Below are positions 24,232 to 32,135 of a DNA stretch of 64,000 bases, in pieces. Source of the DNA: Osedax fenrisi (lineage: Eukaryota; Annelida; Polychaeta; Sabellida; Siboglinidae); the NCBI GenBank assembly GCA_964019155.1, contig OZ025239.1, forward strand, positions 101,680,298 through 101,744,297, written 5' to 3'. Position 1 is the first letter of the stretch, and each line of letters begins with the position of its first letter. The notes beneath the pieces are model-generated. The model ran no database searches and was not told where the DNA came from. It saw nothing but the letters and a program-made list of their open reading frames with translations. The position numbers were made by a program, and so were the translations under genes.

Positions 24232-25452
24232 GCACTAAATAGTCTTACTTGATAATTAATAATTGTCTTGATATACAGATGTAATCTGAGATTGTTGTTA
24301 TTTCACGCATGACACGCATGACTAATCAATGTTACAAGGGGGGGGGGCTAACACTAATACTAATGTATCTCTACTAAACAACACCACCAACTGTTATGTA
24401 TTAATGCATAACATTAATGCATTGCAATATTGTATGCTCAGTAATCATTTTTCTATTGAATTTGTTAACCCCATGAAATATTGTTACAAAAGTGCAGTAA
24501 AGTGTGGGTTGGGTTATCAATGAGATGTGTAAACAACGCGACTTATTGTTTACCGGGTAATGTGGGTTAGGGTATAAACTACTATCGGTTTCATAACGAT
24601 TGCCTAGCCTATAAGATTATACGTATCGCGAAGTTTAAATGAATAACAATAGTTACACATTTGTTGAATATCGAAATATATTGAAATATAATAATGTAGT
24701 TATATAATCCGTATATATTCGTGCGTATACACATATAATATACACACACTCTGTTTACTATAGCACATAACAGTCGCGACTAACATGCCTCTATGGCGAG
24801 AATACAGTTACAAGAGATCACCTCCTTCAGAGGAAGGTCGCATCTGCCTATCCAACAGACTCGAGTTCGGATCTTGGTTCCGTCGCATCTGCACGGCTGG
24901 AACGGCTGCCAATTCGAGTAGATCTGCCAATCGTGTTCGTCGAGAGTAGTGGTGGTGGTGTCGTCGGCGCTAGGGATAGGGGTACCCGTGGCTGTAGGGT
25001 GTATACGATATGTATTACATTCATTTATATATATATACATATGTATATAATAATAATAATGATATTAATAATAATAATAATGATAATAATAAAATCAGAA
25101 TGCATGTGTGATCGAGGTACAGAAGAAGATATATGATTATCGAGAATTTTACCTGTTTCACTTTCTACTGATTAATTGACAGACTTATATTTATATAAAT
25201 ATAAATATATATATAATTATAGTACATAATAGTATTAGTATGTTTGTGTTGATTTAAATTTACATTTTGTAAATTTATATTTCGTTATACAAAATACAAA
25301 AGTGACGTTTATCGGCTATAACGACATTATTAACTAGTATTCGATATACGCTGGATCCTCGATACAAGCACACATACAATGCGATCATACTTACCGGATT
25401 TGATAAGCACCCCTAAGATCACTAGGACGACGTTGATTGGTTGTGCTTGCAT
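4101..25452 (-). CDS. Pif/BMSP-like secreted protein: TSP1-like, chitin-binding-like and LamG domains (10 exons)
   Basis: Reconstructed from ten exons: 25452-25395, 24991-24785, 23737-23495, 23207-23028, 21943-21881, 21613-21547, 19047-18867, 12892-12784, 11513-11449 and 4181-4101. Each has GT/AG borders and compatible phases. The sum is 1254 nt, so 417 residues plus stop. Order: hydrophobic signal peptide (1-19), TSP1-like cysteine module (about 40-88), Cys-rich chitin-binding-type region (about 90-220), LamG_3-like/concanavalin fold (about 235-415). This arrangement resembles Pif/BMSP-type extracellular matrix proteins that bind chitin in shells or cuticles; that role is family inference. 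It lacks the VWA domain of full Pif proteins. The large introns are full of transposons. Least certain are the acceptor of exon 6, which sits in a 12-bp repeat, and the GTTAGT donors of exons 2 and 4, where read-through would meet an immediate stop. Confidence 0.72.
4183..7077. repeat. 14-bp satellite array, about 206 copies, with higher-order structure
   Basis: Unit GTTAGGTTAGTGTG. The + strand has no C from 4183 to 7077. A five-base insertion variant (extra GGTTA) starts at 4656, 5333, 5702 and 6379. A TTATTG variant lies at 4737, 5414, 5783 and 6460, and a TTAGATTAG variant at 4789, 5466, 5835 and 6512. Spacings are 677, 369 and 677 bp, so blocks have been re-duplicated. The array lies in the last intron of the Pif-like gene and touches its last acceptor. 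Confidence 0.95.
7078..7303. repeat. CA/CG-rich simple repeats and AT tract
   Basis: ACACACGCAC-type runs at 7078-7105 and 7138-7180, then (TA)n around 7270-7300. No gene seen. Confidence 0.7.
7304..7610 (+). mobile_element. tRNA-derived SINE, family A, copy 1
   Basis: The head has RNA polymerase III boxes: TGTGGCTCAGTGGCTAAG (A box) and GGGTTCGAGCCTC (B box). The body contains GAGAGCGGCTTCGAAGGGAC and GGATGAAAGGACTCCACCAA. The tail is AATAAAAATAACAATAACAA. About 300 bp; four other copies or fragments in the window share the full layout. Followed by (TA)n. Confidence 0.9.
7611..8930. other. AT-rich intronic DNA with microsatellites
   Basis: (TA)n at 7606-7642 and 8190-8245. A segment at about 8565-8620 (CATGCTAATATGTACTG ... 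TTGTACAGGAGTATGTTTAT) resembles 18335-18385, so it is a dispersed repeat. No coding sequence seen. Confidence 0.5.
8940..10870 (-). mobile_element. RTE-like LINE, degraded, carrying a nested 3' LINE fragment
   Basis: Minus-strand reverse-transcriptase pieces in order: KRAYETLSTLTK, WTEYCNDLYN near 10690-10850; EAIKTLK and SPGIDNIPSKIV around 10300-10370; SALWSEFGIQNDI near 9850; SILTYGCETWTI near 9240; and the C-terminal KWFGHIYRHDNL with GSRNRGRQ near 8960-9060. Frameshifts and stops throughout. The element is interrupted at 10379-10614. It lies in the last intron of the Pif-like gene. Confidence 0.8.
10379..10614 (+). mobile_element. 5'-truncated LINE 3' end inserted with an 11-bp target duplication
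   Basis: Plus-strand ERKLRWYGHIIRDD, TRKRGRQILKWSDNIQEW and a typical 3' end (GCGCCCCTACGGCTCAACGC). It is flanked by TAACGAATATA at 10368-10378 and 10615-10625, a perfect 11-bp duplication. It sits inside, and opposite to, an older LINE of the same type. Confidence 0.85.
10945..11097 (-). mobile_element. Second tRNA-derived SINE family (one copy)
   Basis: The minus strand reads ATGGCTCAGTGGGACAACC (A-box-like) and GGTCCCGGATTCGACTCC (B box), about 45 nt apart, with a short body. Its 3' side ends in a hairpin at 10946-10982 (AAATATTATTTGTAAT and its complement). Different from family A in head and body. Confidence 0.6.
11101..11161. repeat. (TA)n microsatellite
   Basis: About 45 bp of uninterrupted TA. 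Confidence 0.9.
11180..11276. mobile_element. Tigger/pogo-like terminal fragment
   Basis: CTCACTACAACGAAATCTCA ... TACAACGAAGTGATTTTC ... ATTTCATTGTATA has the 'ACAACGAA' repeats typical of pogo/Tigger ends. No intact partner end was found. Confidence 0.4.
11449..11513 (-). CDS. Exon 9 of the Pif-like gene: LamG, GG-C-x-C motif
   Basis: A 65-nt exon encoding PLLVGGCLCDSDCNYDGLLS. The LLVGG-C ... Y-x-G pattern is the penultimate LamG segment (normally L-x-IGG ... F-x-G-x-I-D). Acceptor CTAAAG, donor GTTAGT, phase 1 in and phase 0 out. It is only about 40 bp from a TA-flanked MITE. Confidence 0.65.
11552..12180. mobile_element. AGGGGA-end MITE, subfamily with GGGTATTATGGCCGAT motif
   Basis: The left end TAGGGGAGGTAAGGGTATTA-TGGCCGAT is mirrored on the right by ATCGGCCACAATACCC (twice) and TTCTCTCCCC. 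A further motif copy lies at about 11777. Flanked by TA (left) and TT (right). About 629 bp, AT-rich, non-coding. Lies in the intron between exons 8 and 9 of the Pif-like gene. Confidence 0.75.
12249..12337. repeat. (TA)n microsatellite
   Basis: TA repeat immediately before a SINE. Confidence 0.9.
12338..12631 (+). mobile_element. tRNA-derived SINE, family A, copy 2
   Basis: Full length: CTGCCTGTGTGGCTCAGTGG head, GGGTTCGACCCTC B box, GAGAGCGGCTTCGAAGGGAC body, ACAATAACAA tail, then (TA)n to 12671. Confidence 0.92.
12784..12892 (-). CDS. Exon 8 of the Pif-like gene: LamG strands
   Basis: Encodes ENHVVVSYNGTDVDVYVNAQ, followed by RLYSSPMT. This is the H-V-x-V-x-Y-[ND]-G ... V-x-x-YVN signature found mid-LamG. 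Acceptor CGTTGCAG (phase 0, matching exon 7), donor GTTCTC (phase 1). It lies about 6 kb downstream of exon 7; the intervening intron holds a hAT MITE and a LINE carrying an inserted DNA element. Confidence 0.75.
14018..15254. mobile_element. TA-inserted DNA transposon with GGTTTTCCACAG subterminal repeats (element A)
   Basis: Terminal inverted repeats CACTGTAATAAGTAAATGG (left) and CACTGTAAAAATGATGG (right, complement), flanked by TA at 14016-14017 and 15255-15256. Joining the LINE across one TA restores its frame exactly. Inside, ~38-bp repeats GGTTTTCCACAGTAGAAATT + AAGAATACCATTTAGAG occur on both sides in the same direction (about 14030-14300 and 14880-15235). They surround an AT-rich core. 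No transposase frame, so non-autonomous. Confidence 0.9.
14315..14356. repeat. 42-bp near-perfect palindrome inside element A
   Basis: TTCAACTTACATCAATAACT followed by its near-complement, a potential cruciform at the core edge. A related but less perfect version is in the second element near 36800-36840. Confidence 0.8.
16736..16935. repeat. TA-rich tract and TGTACATTGTAC tandem
   Basis: (TA)n around 16768-16850, then three to four copies of TGTACATTGTAC at 16902-16934. Confidence 0.7.
17131..17548. mobile_element. hAT-type MITE with TTTCGAGTAAT and GAAACCGTTTCGAAACC repeats
   Basis: Ends TATGATGGGATCGAGCC and TAGTGATGGGGATGAAACC (complement of the right end). Flanking octamers GAAGTGAT and GCAGTGAC match at 6 of 8, as expected for a worn hAT duplication. 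Left half: CGAGTAATTT/CGAGTCGG repeats. Right half: four or five copies of GAAACTGAAACCGTTTCG. Non-coding, 418 bp. Confidence 0.7.
17560..18860. other. AT-rich intronic DNA
   Basis: Intron of the Pif-like gene between exons 7 and 8. TATCATATTA tandem copies at 18738-18772. A dispersed-repeat segment at 18335-18385 resembles 8565-8620. Nothing else recognised. Confidence 0.5.
18867..19047 (-). CDS. Exon 7 of the Pif-like gene: LamG core
   Basis: Encodes NAFDQFDSFSVALTYRMS, then LLDNGECFADASFRLLVTYD and VTVSDVHIPFE. The F-x-x-FSV-x-L-x-YR strand followed by LL-x-NG-x-C and an S-x-R-x-x-V strand is characteristic of LamG_3/concanavalin-like domains in chitin-binding matrix proteins. Acceptor CCCACAG, donor GTATAG, phase 2 in and phase 0 out. 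A GTGGGCGTAT tandem repeat sits directly upstream of the acceptor. Confidence 0.75.
19051..19110. repeat. 10-bp tandem repeat next to exon 7 acceptor
   Basis: GTGGGCGTAT, about five copies, directly upstream (sense direction) of exon 7. On the sense strand it is ATACGCCCAC, without AG. Confidence 0.85.
19111..20290. other. AT-rich intronic DNA without recognised features
   Basis: Intron between exons 6 and 7 of the Pif-like gene. Imperfect inverted repeats of TATAGT-type at 19690-19830 only. Confidence 0.5.
20292..21060 (-). mobile_element. hAT (ZMYM-like) transposase remnant
   Basis: Minus-strand pieces: WKKAIEKFNNYNKSRSHIDN (about 20995-20935), TIKYLSSEGMTLRAHHYDDG (near 20830-20770), and the C-terminal dimerisation block PEIQTLVKLLMVYPASSCDA, ERSFSALRRLK (20592-20490), with an in-frame stop after it. 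AGGGGGGGATA occurs at about 20293 and 21050. The catalytic part is largely missing, so this is a deleted copy. Confidence 0.75.
21119..21508. repeat. 15-bp minisatellite CCTACACGTCACATG
   Basis: About 26 copies with point variants (ATGT, GTGT, CATAC). Because 15 is a multiple of 3, all six frames stay open in stretches, giving false frames on both strands. Lies in the intron after exon 6 of the Pif-like gene. Confidence 0.93.
21547..21613 (-). CDS. Exon 6 of the Pif-like gene: LamG, acceptor inside a 12-bp repeat
   Basis: The frame reads GAAYSGVFNNSMRSRLEIPYF and ends in phase 2 at AG|GTTCGT, joining exon 7 to make the LamG strand LEIPYFSNAF. The acceptor is taken as TGTAG|GTGGAGC. This motif recurs in every 12-bp unit upstream, so 0 to 5 in-frame copies of a four-residue VGGA segment could be included. 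A more distal acceptor (CAACACAG near 21668) is possible if exon 5 uses a different donor. The 3' end is firm; the 5' end is uncertain. Confidence 0.55.
21606..21667. repeat. 12-bp repeat CAGCTCCACCTA at exon 6 acceptor
   Basis: Five copies. On the sense strand each unit reads AGCTGTAGGTGG and contains TGTAG|GTGG, an acceptor-like site in the same phase each time. Confidence 0.88.
21881..21943 (-). CDS. Exon 5 of the Pif-like gene: LamG start
   Basis: A 21-codon exon encoding LHQDDLVTCIKFGVNDTITA. The C-x-x-F-x(3)-D element is how LamG_3 domains of this family begin. The acceptor is CATTCACAG; the donor GTAAGG follows GCCA. Both ends are phase 1. A 15-bp minisatellite begins about 10 nt upstream of the acceptor. 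Confidence 0.55.
21955..22172. repeat. 15-bp minisatellite GGGTGGGTTACGTCA
   Basis: About 14 copies with variants GGCTTA and GTGA. It ends about 10 bp from exon 5. On the sense strand it is C-rich (TGACGTAACCCACCC). Confidence 0.92.
22286..22981. mobile_element. AGGGGA-end MITE, GTCCGTATTCGG subfamily, truncated copy
   Basis: Starts AAAGTAACCGAATACGGATA and contains GTGCCCGAATACGGACA, the CCAATCAGCGCGCATCGTAT block and GTGTCCGTATTCG near its end. Homologous to 39112-40035 in the same orientation but lacks the last ~190 bp. Intronic between exons 4 and 5 of the Pif-like gene. Confidence 0.8.
23028..23207 (-). CDS. Exon 4 of the Pif-like gene: second Cys-rich segment
   Basis: A 60-codon exon, phase 1 at both ends. 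It contains NCTLSAVAG, RSENEAVLECSPGTEFNVSV and CACV. The PGTEFN-x-S-x-C-x-C pattern is like the end of chitin-binding modules that precede LamG in Pif-type proteins. N-glycosylation sequons (NRS, NCT, NVS) are visible. The acceptor AATAAG lacks a good pyrimidine tract. The donor GTTAGT follows CGCCTT, the same motif as exon 2. An alternative donor is GTCAGA 13 nt earlier. Confidence 0.6.
23495..23737 (-). CDS. Exon 3 of the Pif-like gene: Cys-rich chitin-binding-like region
   Basis: The 81-codon symmetric phase-1 exon has eight cysteines. The spacing GCVCPYFLQC, then about 15 residues to SCPPCMIWNQDILSC and a final DGDC, resembles peritrophin-type (CBM14) domains in Pif/BMSP proteins: aromatic residues before the central Cys and a W/N-x(5)-C at the end. 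The acceptor AACAG and donor GTTTGT are clear. A ~24-bp tandem repeat lies immediately upstream of the acceptor. Chitin binding is inferred from family resemblance only. Confidence 0.7.
23747..23819. repeat. ~24-bp tandem repeat at exon 3 acceptor
   Basis: Three copies of a GAGTGCAGC(A/G)GTGTATGT-ATTAGT-like unit immediately upstream, in sense direction, of exon 3. The sense strand lacks AG until the acceptor. Confidence 0.7.
23820..24780. other. AT-rich intron with (TA)n
   Basis: Intron between exons 2 and 3. (TA)n at 24158-24230. A short open frame at 24329-24523 has no recognisable features. Confidence 0.55.
24785..24991 (-). CDS. Exon 2 of the Pif-like gene: TSP1-like module
   Basis: The acceptor CTACAG is followed by a Thr-rich linker (DDTTTTTL). 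Then comes the thrombospondin type 1 style pattern W-x(5)-W-x(4)-C-x-C with GTKIRTRVC, RC and SCNC. Length is 207 nt, phase 1 at both ends, so it is a symmetric exon. Codon use is GC-richer than the flanks. The donor is taken as GTTAGT inside a GCATGTTAG context. Without splicing the frame stops there, so a short two-exon secreted TSP1 protein is the alternative. Confidence 0.65.
25395..25452 (-). CDS. Exon 1 of the Pif-like gene: signal peptide
   Basis: ATG with A at -3 opens MQAQPINVVLVILGVLIKS, a short n-region followed by a hydrophobic core, as expected for a secretory signal. The exon ends in phase 1 at a canonical GTAAGT donor. A TATA-like TATATATATA run lies about 45-55 nt upstream (25496-25508), but (TA)n is common in this window, so promoter assignment is weak. 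The phase matches exon 2. Confidence 0.7.
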
Positions 25453-25724
25453 TGTTCTTTTCGTTATCTATAATTGATAAAGAATACAAACTACGATATA
25501 TATATAACAATATTCTACATGTATGTGAATCGTATTGCTATACATAGACTATAGACTATAGTCTATATATAGACTAGTGTAGTACGCTATTATAAAGTAA
25601 AACATAACAATTACTGATTACTAAATTAATATTGTTTTGAAAAAATCGATTATCCTTACATGGTTTAAATACTTTTTAAGGGGGATATCTAAATCAACAT
25701 TTGTTGGTTGTTTTCTATAGAGTA

Positions 25725-26964
25725 GGGGAAGGTCTCCGATAACGGACCCCAAAATGATTATTTGTAATAACTTATTCAATATTAAATATATTTATTTGAA
25801 ATTTTGTAATTAGGGTAATATTATGGCAATGAATAATGTGGCTATTTTAAATTGTTGATATAATTATATTTACAAGAATAAACAGGGGGGTCGGTAATAG
25901 GATACAGGTGTCTAATACCGACCCCTTCTCCTATTACCGACCCCCTATAATAATCGTGGTATAAATAATTGTAGTATTATAATATCCAATAAAAATAGTA
26001 TATATATTCATAAATATAATTAATTATAACATGCACGCAATTTATTTTGTATTGAATTTATGTTTTAATAGTAATATTAAATTTAAATTTAAACTTTATA
26101 GTAATTATATTAAAATAGTGTATCCCAGTAAGTAAAGTACTCAGTGATAGTGGTTAGATTATAGTTTGATCATCATCATGATTTGTGATTAACTGATCAC
26201 AATACGATTACAATCATATTACAATCATTGATAAGCAACTATGCTTTGATTACGAACTAAACTTCTAAATCATTGATTGTAATACGATTGTAATCGAATC
26301 AAAATCTGTGATCGTAATCAATACATAGCCCCATGATTGTAATATGATTACTTGTTGGATTGTAATCTGATTACGATATTTGATTACTCTACTTACTGGG
26401 ATATTATTATTTAATATTTATTTATTAATCAGTATGTATATAATCAACTGTAATCATGAATCCTACATTTATATCAATGATACATAAACAACTTTTTAAA
26501 CGACATATTTTAAAGTAAAATACGAATCTATTTTTATTGGATATTATAAATCACATGGTGTCGGTATTAGGGTAATTTAAGGGGTCGGTAATATGAAAAT
26601 AATATGGGTTGCTATAATTAAGATATATTGGTTAATAGTTATTCAAATTAAATTATTTTTATAATAGTTATAAACATGTCTACAATATTATGCACAAAAT
26701 CAAGTTTTCTTTTAATTAATAAAGTATTTACAATGATTTAAAACAGTTATTATTCAAATATTTAAAAAGTAAAAACAGAATATTACATTTGATCAAATAA
26801 CAATTGTATGATTAAATATTTTTTAAAACAAAATACTTATTCATATTTTTCATTAAATTACTAACAGTTCATATATATATATAATTTTTTGATATCGCTT
26901 ATAGTTACTGAGATATGATAGGGGGTCGGTAATAGGAGGGGGTCGGTAATCGGATAATTTCCCC
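25725..26964. mobile_element. AGGGGA-end MITE, GGTCGGTAATAGG subfamily, with nested element
   Basis: Left TAGGGGAAGGTCTCCGATAA, right (complement) TAGGGGAAATTATCCGATTA. Flanked by TA on both sides (25723-25724, 26965-26966). Subterminal GGTCGGTAATAGG-type motifs near both ends. About 1240 bp including a nested ~283-bp element. Confidence 0.8.
26121..26403. mobile_element. Nested MITE with TATCCCAGTAAGTA ends
   Basis: TATCCCAGTAAGTAAAGTA at the left is matched by TACTTACTGGGATA at the right. The interior is packed with ATTGTAATACGATTACAATC-like inverted motifs. Probably hAT-type, but no 8-bp duplication is visible; TA flanks both ends. Confidence 0.7.
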
Positions 26965-27535
26965 TAACTAGGCTTTATTTCATAAATCACGTGTGCCTAA
27001 GTGCACATGTGAGTATGTGTATGTATGCAGTGTGCAGTGTACACGTATATTTTGTAGCATGCTATTGCAGACGATTTTAAAATAAATAATCTTACATAAT
27101 ATTCCAATTTAAAAAAAATATCGTAAAAGTTAATTATATATATATATATGATATATCATATACGTTACTTATACTAAGCTGAGAGGTAGTGTTATTATAA
27201 CGGGTTTTGGTGTTAATAAGAATAGAACTATGTAACTATGCTATATATATAGTTAGAGTGACTAGGATAGATGTAGAGTTACTAACTTCGTTCAAAGATA
27301 ACTGGTTACGGTTTACAAATGTTTCGAACCTTATATAGGGATAACCGATGTTATTGTATAACCGTACGCGTGTCGGGTTACGTCATTAATTAGGTGCGTT
27401 AACGTGCCATTACGTAATACCCTAACGATATAGCCTTATAAGGTAGTATACTAACTAATCGTCAGTACGTGTAATGCATACCACCTTGCCACCTTGTGTT
27501 GTTTAACTAAGAGATCACACGGAAAATAAAGGCTC

Positions 27536-27596
<61 letters not shown>
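27536..27596. repeat. (TA)n microsatellite
   Basis: TA tract of about 55 bp. Confidence 0.9.
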
Positions 27597-27597
<1 letters not shown>

Positions 27598-27761
27598 CCA
27601 TAACGAGATAGGGTATATCTATATATCATAATGTATGACCGATTTAATCTCGAGGCCTACGCGTATAGACTCTATGGGCCACATCGCACACACATTGTCC
27701 GTGGACATTGTGTAATATGATACGGGTGTGACTGATATAGCTATGGCGATTGTTATACAGG

Positions 27762-27799
27762 ACATATGTCCTGTCAGGACATATGTCCTGTCAGGACAT
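27762..27799. repeat. 17-bp palindromic tandem
   Basis: AGGACATATGTCCTGTC occurs twice, followed by a partial third copy. Each unit contains the self-complementary AGGACATATGTCCT. Confidence 0.8.
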
Positions 27800-27855
27800 C
27801 CTGGCACGTGGTTTACTGTTATAACTACGTAGTATAACAACTTATATATATATAC

Positions 27856-29680
27856 ATTGATTGATTGATTGACAGTTTATTTAAACACTTAAATAAATCA
27901 TGAATGATTTCTCAAAAGTGTATATATAGAATACAAATAATAGATTAGGTAAAACAATAAATACCATTAATAATAAAATAAAGTAGAATAAACCGAACGT
28001 AAATTAATAAATAAAATAATAATGACAAACAATATTAGTATTACAGGTTGCCACCTGATATAAATTGTTGTATATATTTCATGAATATTTTATGTGATTT
28101 TATGGATCTAATATAGGGTGGGAGTGAATTCCATAGCTTAGGACCAATATAACTCCGTGCAAGAGTATTCATTTTTGAGGGATGGAGAATTGGGGTATCT
28201 AGAATAGGAGATGAATGGTTTTTAAGAGATGGAAGAGAAGATCTTTGTACTAGAGAAGCAAACATATAGGAGGGGCAATTCGAAGAGTATATTGAGGAAT
28301 GAACAATAGATAGTATGCGATAAGCAGAGAGTTTGTTAAATGGGACCATAGAGGTAAGTATTGGTATGAGGAAGTAGAGGAATGATCTCGAATACGTAGG
28401 TTATATGTTGTACTGATTGATGAACGAATAACTCGATTTAGGGGAGAGAGAGGGAGGATAAGGGAAGATTGATAAGGATTGAGGAACATTAATATATACG
28501 TGAGAGGGCAAGGGAATTAACTAAAGTTTTAGTAAGAGATACAGTAATTGATTTTAGTATTTTTCTAATTCTAAATAGATGATCATTTACAGAATTAGTG
28601 ATGGCAGTAATATGAGGAATGAAGGAAAGAGTAGAATCAAAAAATACACCTAAGTTGGATGCAGTAGGAGATGGATATATTACAATGTTATCAATAAGAA
28701 AAGGAGGGAAGTAAGTTGGTGATGTAGAAAGATTCAACAACGTAGTTTTGGAGGTATTAAGGAGAATATTATTAAAAAATCCATTCTTTAATATCATTAG
28801 CACAATTAGATAGTTGCTTATTGAGACCTGGTGATGAATTATTTGGAAGAAATATATATGGTTGTATGTCATCTGCATATAGATGGTAATAGATATTTGG
28901 ATATTTAGATATTATGGATGGTAGTGGATATACATAAATAGAGAAAAGTGAAGGACCGAGTACTGATCCCTGGGGAACACCATATTTCATAGGAGAAGGG
29001 GAAGAAAAAGAATTATATATTTTGTACACTGCTATTACGGTCAGATAGATATGAAGTAAACCATGAGAGGGCAAGGTCCCTAACTCCAAGCAGGTGTAGA
29101 CAGGACAGTAGAATGTTGTGATCAAGCGTATCGAAAACACTGGATATGTCAAGCATTAATAGTTGACAGCAATTGCTGTAAAAATTAATTTGTAGTATTA
29201 AGGGTAGAAGTGATGACATCAATTACGTTTAGTAGTGCTGTTTCTGTGGAGTGTCCTCGGCAAAAACCACTTTGTTGAGGAATATGGAGATTATTGGCGG
29301 TTACATAGGAGATTAGTTGATGAGAGACAACTCTTTCCAAAATTGTACTCACCAAAGGTAGCTGAGAAATTTGGCGATATTTTGAGAAGTGATTCGGGAA
29401 CGAGTAAAAGTGTTTTAAGAATGGGAGTGATTATTGCTTGTTTAAAAATAGGAGGGACAGTACCGGAATTTAAGGAATATGATATAATGTTACAGATAGT
29501 TGGATATAGATAATCGTAATAAAGTTAAAAATATATAGTGGAACAGGATCGGAAGGAGATATCGAAGTGGATGCGTAGTAGTTTAGATATGAGAGATATA
29601 TGTGGCGGACGAAAAAAACTTAAGAAGCAGATATAGGTGGGGTAACTATGATTGAAGGATAGTTGGGAGTAGGGTTATGG
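27856..29680 (-). mobile_element. CR1/L2-like LINE, degraded
   Basis: Minus-strand RT blocks: QSGFCRGHSTETALLNVIDV (about 29275-29215), MLDISSVFDTLDHNILLSCL (near 29150), KYGVPQGSVLGPSLFSIYVY (near 28980), YYHLYADDIQPYIFLP (near 28870), INRVIRSS-like (28430), and C-terminal SYIGPKLWNSLPPYIRSIKS (near 28130). Frameshifts separate the blocks. The 3' end finishes in a CAATCAATCAATCAAT tail, like L2-type LINEs. Confidence 0.88.
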
Positions 29681-30059
29681 TTTTTGATATATATATATAT
29701 AATAAATGCAGAGTTGGTGGAAATACTAGATGCATGAAAAAGTAAAAGTATTTCTGGTCATTCGACTATTTAACGATTTTGCGAGTATATTATGTGATAT
29801 ATTATGGAAATTATATATATATATATATATTATGACGTTATATTATCATATACGTTATAGACGCTAACGTGTAAATGTATATGTATGTGAGCGTGATATG
29901 TATGTGTATGTGTACGTGTGTATGTGCTGATATGAGTGATGCAAATCTTAATAAATTTGGAATATGAATATTAGAACATTTAAGAAAGATTTTTAAGAAA
30001 ATTATTTTCAAAATAAATTTGTTTTATTTCGAAATATGGTTTTAATCTTCTACATAGGC

Positions 30060-31396
30060 ATATACATATTGATAACTTCATGTCGTCGGCTTATCAACAA
30101 CATAATAAAATGTTATCTATTCATTTTAGATTTAAAAAAAACTTTGATACAGTAAATAATTATATAGGAGTATTTTTAAACTATTTAGAAAGGTACGTTT
30201 TTATTTTGTTGAATCGTAATTAATTTATAAAAAATACTATTAGTTTTCACTTGTTACAAAAAGAATAATATTAGATTTATTAAAAATAAATTTGGATATT
30301 ATAATATTATATTTAATATTTATTATTGATATGAAATATATATATATAATGTATATATTCAATACTAGTAATGTATGTGCATTTTGCAAAACAAATTTGT
30401 AATACTCAACATTTAATTATTTTTGTATATTTAAAATTTAATTTAATTATTTCTATTTAAAATTAAATATATTAAAGTTTAATGATATTATTAATGTATG
30501 TAGGGGAGGGAACGGAGTAGTGGCCGATAATATATATGCCTCAGCATACTTCTAATATATCGATAAATACTGAATTTTATGATCTTATTTTTTTTTGAAT
30601 TAGCTATAAATCATATAGTTCTAGAATATTGTGATTTCACTTTTATATATTTCTGAATAATATTAACAATTTATTAAGCAGTAAAAAAGGCATACAACAA
30701 CATTAAAATAAGGCAAGTACGGGGTATACCCCGTATATATATCCCCACTAGGGTGGCCGCTAGTATCCGAATATGACATAGGTGTCTCGTAATTTATTCG
30801 ATTTATATTATTTTAATTATGTAATATCATATAATTATAATTATGATGCATACGGACTTTATTTGATTAAATGATTTAATTATATATATATACACACACA
30901 ATCATACACATAAATAATTATAAATATATATAATCATGTTTTTGTTAAAATTTGACAAAAAATGATTATGTAAGATATTAGAGTAATTAATTAATTATTT
31001 TAAATACAAATTACTTTATATTATAGACATTTTGATTATATAAATATTGTATATAGAACTTTTTATCCTATTTAACACCATTTAAGCGATAATTAAAACG
31101 ACCACTACCCCGGTCCATCCCCTATGTTATTATTAAATATATTCATACATAATTATGTTAACAGTTTAATTTATATTTACATAATAAGATTGCTATTTTT
31201 TTTAAATGAAAATATATTCATGTCCATCAATAGGTTATGGTTATCAAAAATAAAATGTATAATTGTATGTTTTAATATAACATATTATAGGCCTAAATTA
31301 TGGAATAATTTACAAAACAATATTAAAAATGAACGCAATATAAATATATTCATAAAGCTTTTAAAAAATATATTACTTGTAAAGTACAAAGTTTAA
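30060..31396 (+). mobile_element. Very degraded LINE split by a MITE
   Basis: An RT remnant ILDLKKTFDTVNNYIGVFLN lies at about 30125-30200, and a C-terminal remnant YRPKLWNNLQNNIKNERNIN at about 31286-31350. Both are on the plus strand with a 620-bp MITE between them. Strong AT drift. Confidence 0.55.
30503..31122. mobile_element. AGGGGA-end MITE, GTAGTGGCCG subfamily
   Basis: Left TAGGGGAGGGAACGGAGTAG-TGGCCG, right (complement) TAGGGGATGGACCGGGGTAG-TGGTCG. TA on both sides (30501-30502, 31123-31124). No coding. Confidence 0.82.
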
Positions 31397-31686
31397 CTTT
31401 ATTATCCGTTGTTGTTTTTAAAAGTGTACTATTGTATTTAAATATCATTACATGTTATCCTGCACTTATTTTATTAATTTACAATTTAATATTATGTAAA
31501 TGTTTTGTCTTTTTTTTAAATACTTTAATACTTTACATACATATATGTTACTTTGAATTACAAATTAAGAATCAGTATATGAATTATATTTATGATTTTA
31601 ACTTTCATGTTAGTTACTTATTTTTAGATATGTTATTCATATGTAAATTCTGTTTTTATTAAATCTTCTATATTAGTTTAATTTAG

Positions 31687-31689
<3 letters not shown>

Positions 31690-31730
<41 letters not shown>
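31690..31730. repeat. (TA)n microsatellite
   Basis: TA tract of about 40 bp. Confidence 0.9.
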
Positions 31731-31735
<5 letters not shown>

Positions 31736-32049
31736 TTCGAAGTTCTACAAGTTCGCTATCTGCTAGCACAATATACACTCACTTTGAAACTGCTTGCAAT
31801 AAAATTGCTGTTAAAGTAATTCAACATTAAAAAAATGTATATCCTGGGAAACAGCGAATATCTGTAAAAAGTATGACACAACAAATCAGGCAGCATGGAA
31901 AATCAACCGACACCAGAATATATCTGAAATTTCAACGAAGCTCAAAATTATCGTATACAATCGTATGAAAAGGAACAAACTGAATACGTTCAGAATAAAA
32001 TATGTGATAATCAAATTTCGTATAAAATATCAACTCTAGCCTGGAATAA

Positions 32050-32135
32050 ATAAAATATCAACAATCAGAGAATATAAGATATGAAAATATAGAGATAATA
32101 TGTTAGACTTATTTTACTATAATATTGAGTTTAAA
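32050..32135 (+). repeat. Dispersed repeat, copy 1
   Basis: ATCAACAATCAGAGAATATA ... TGTTAGACTTATTTTACTAT matches 41248-41335 almost base for base. The wider 31740-32500 stretch shows no recognisable gene. Confidence 0.75.

Noticed and set aside
29235..29513. Plus-strand frame (MLFLWSVLGK...)
   Set aside because: Antisense shadow of the minus-strand LINE reverse transcriptase.
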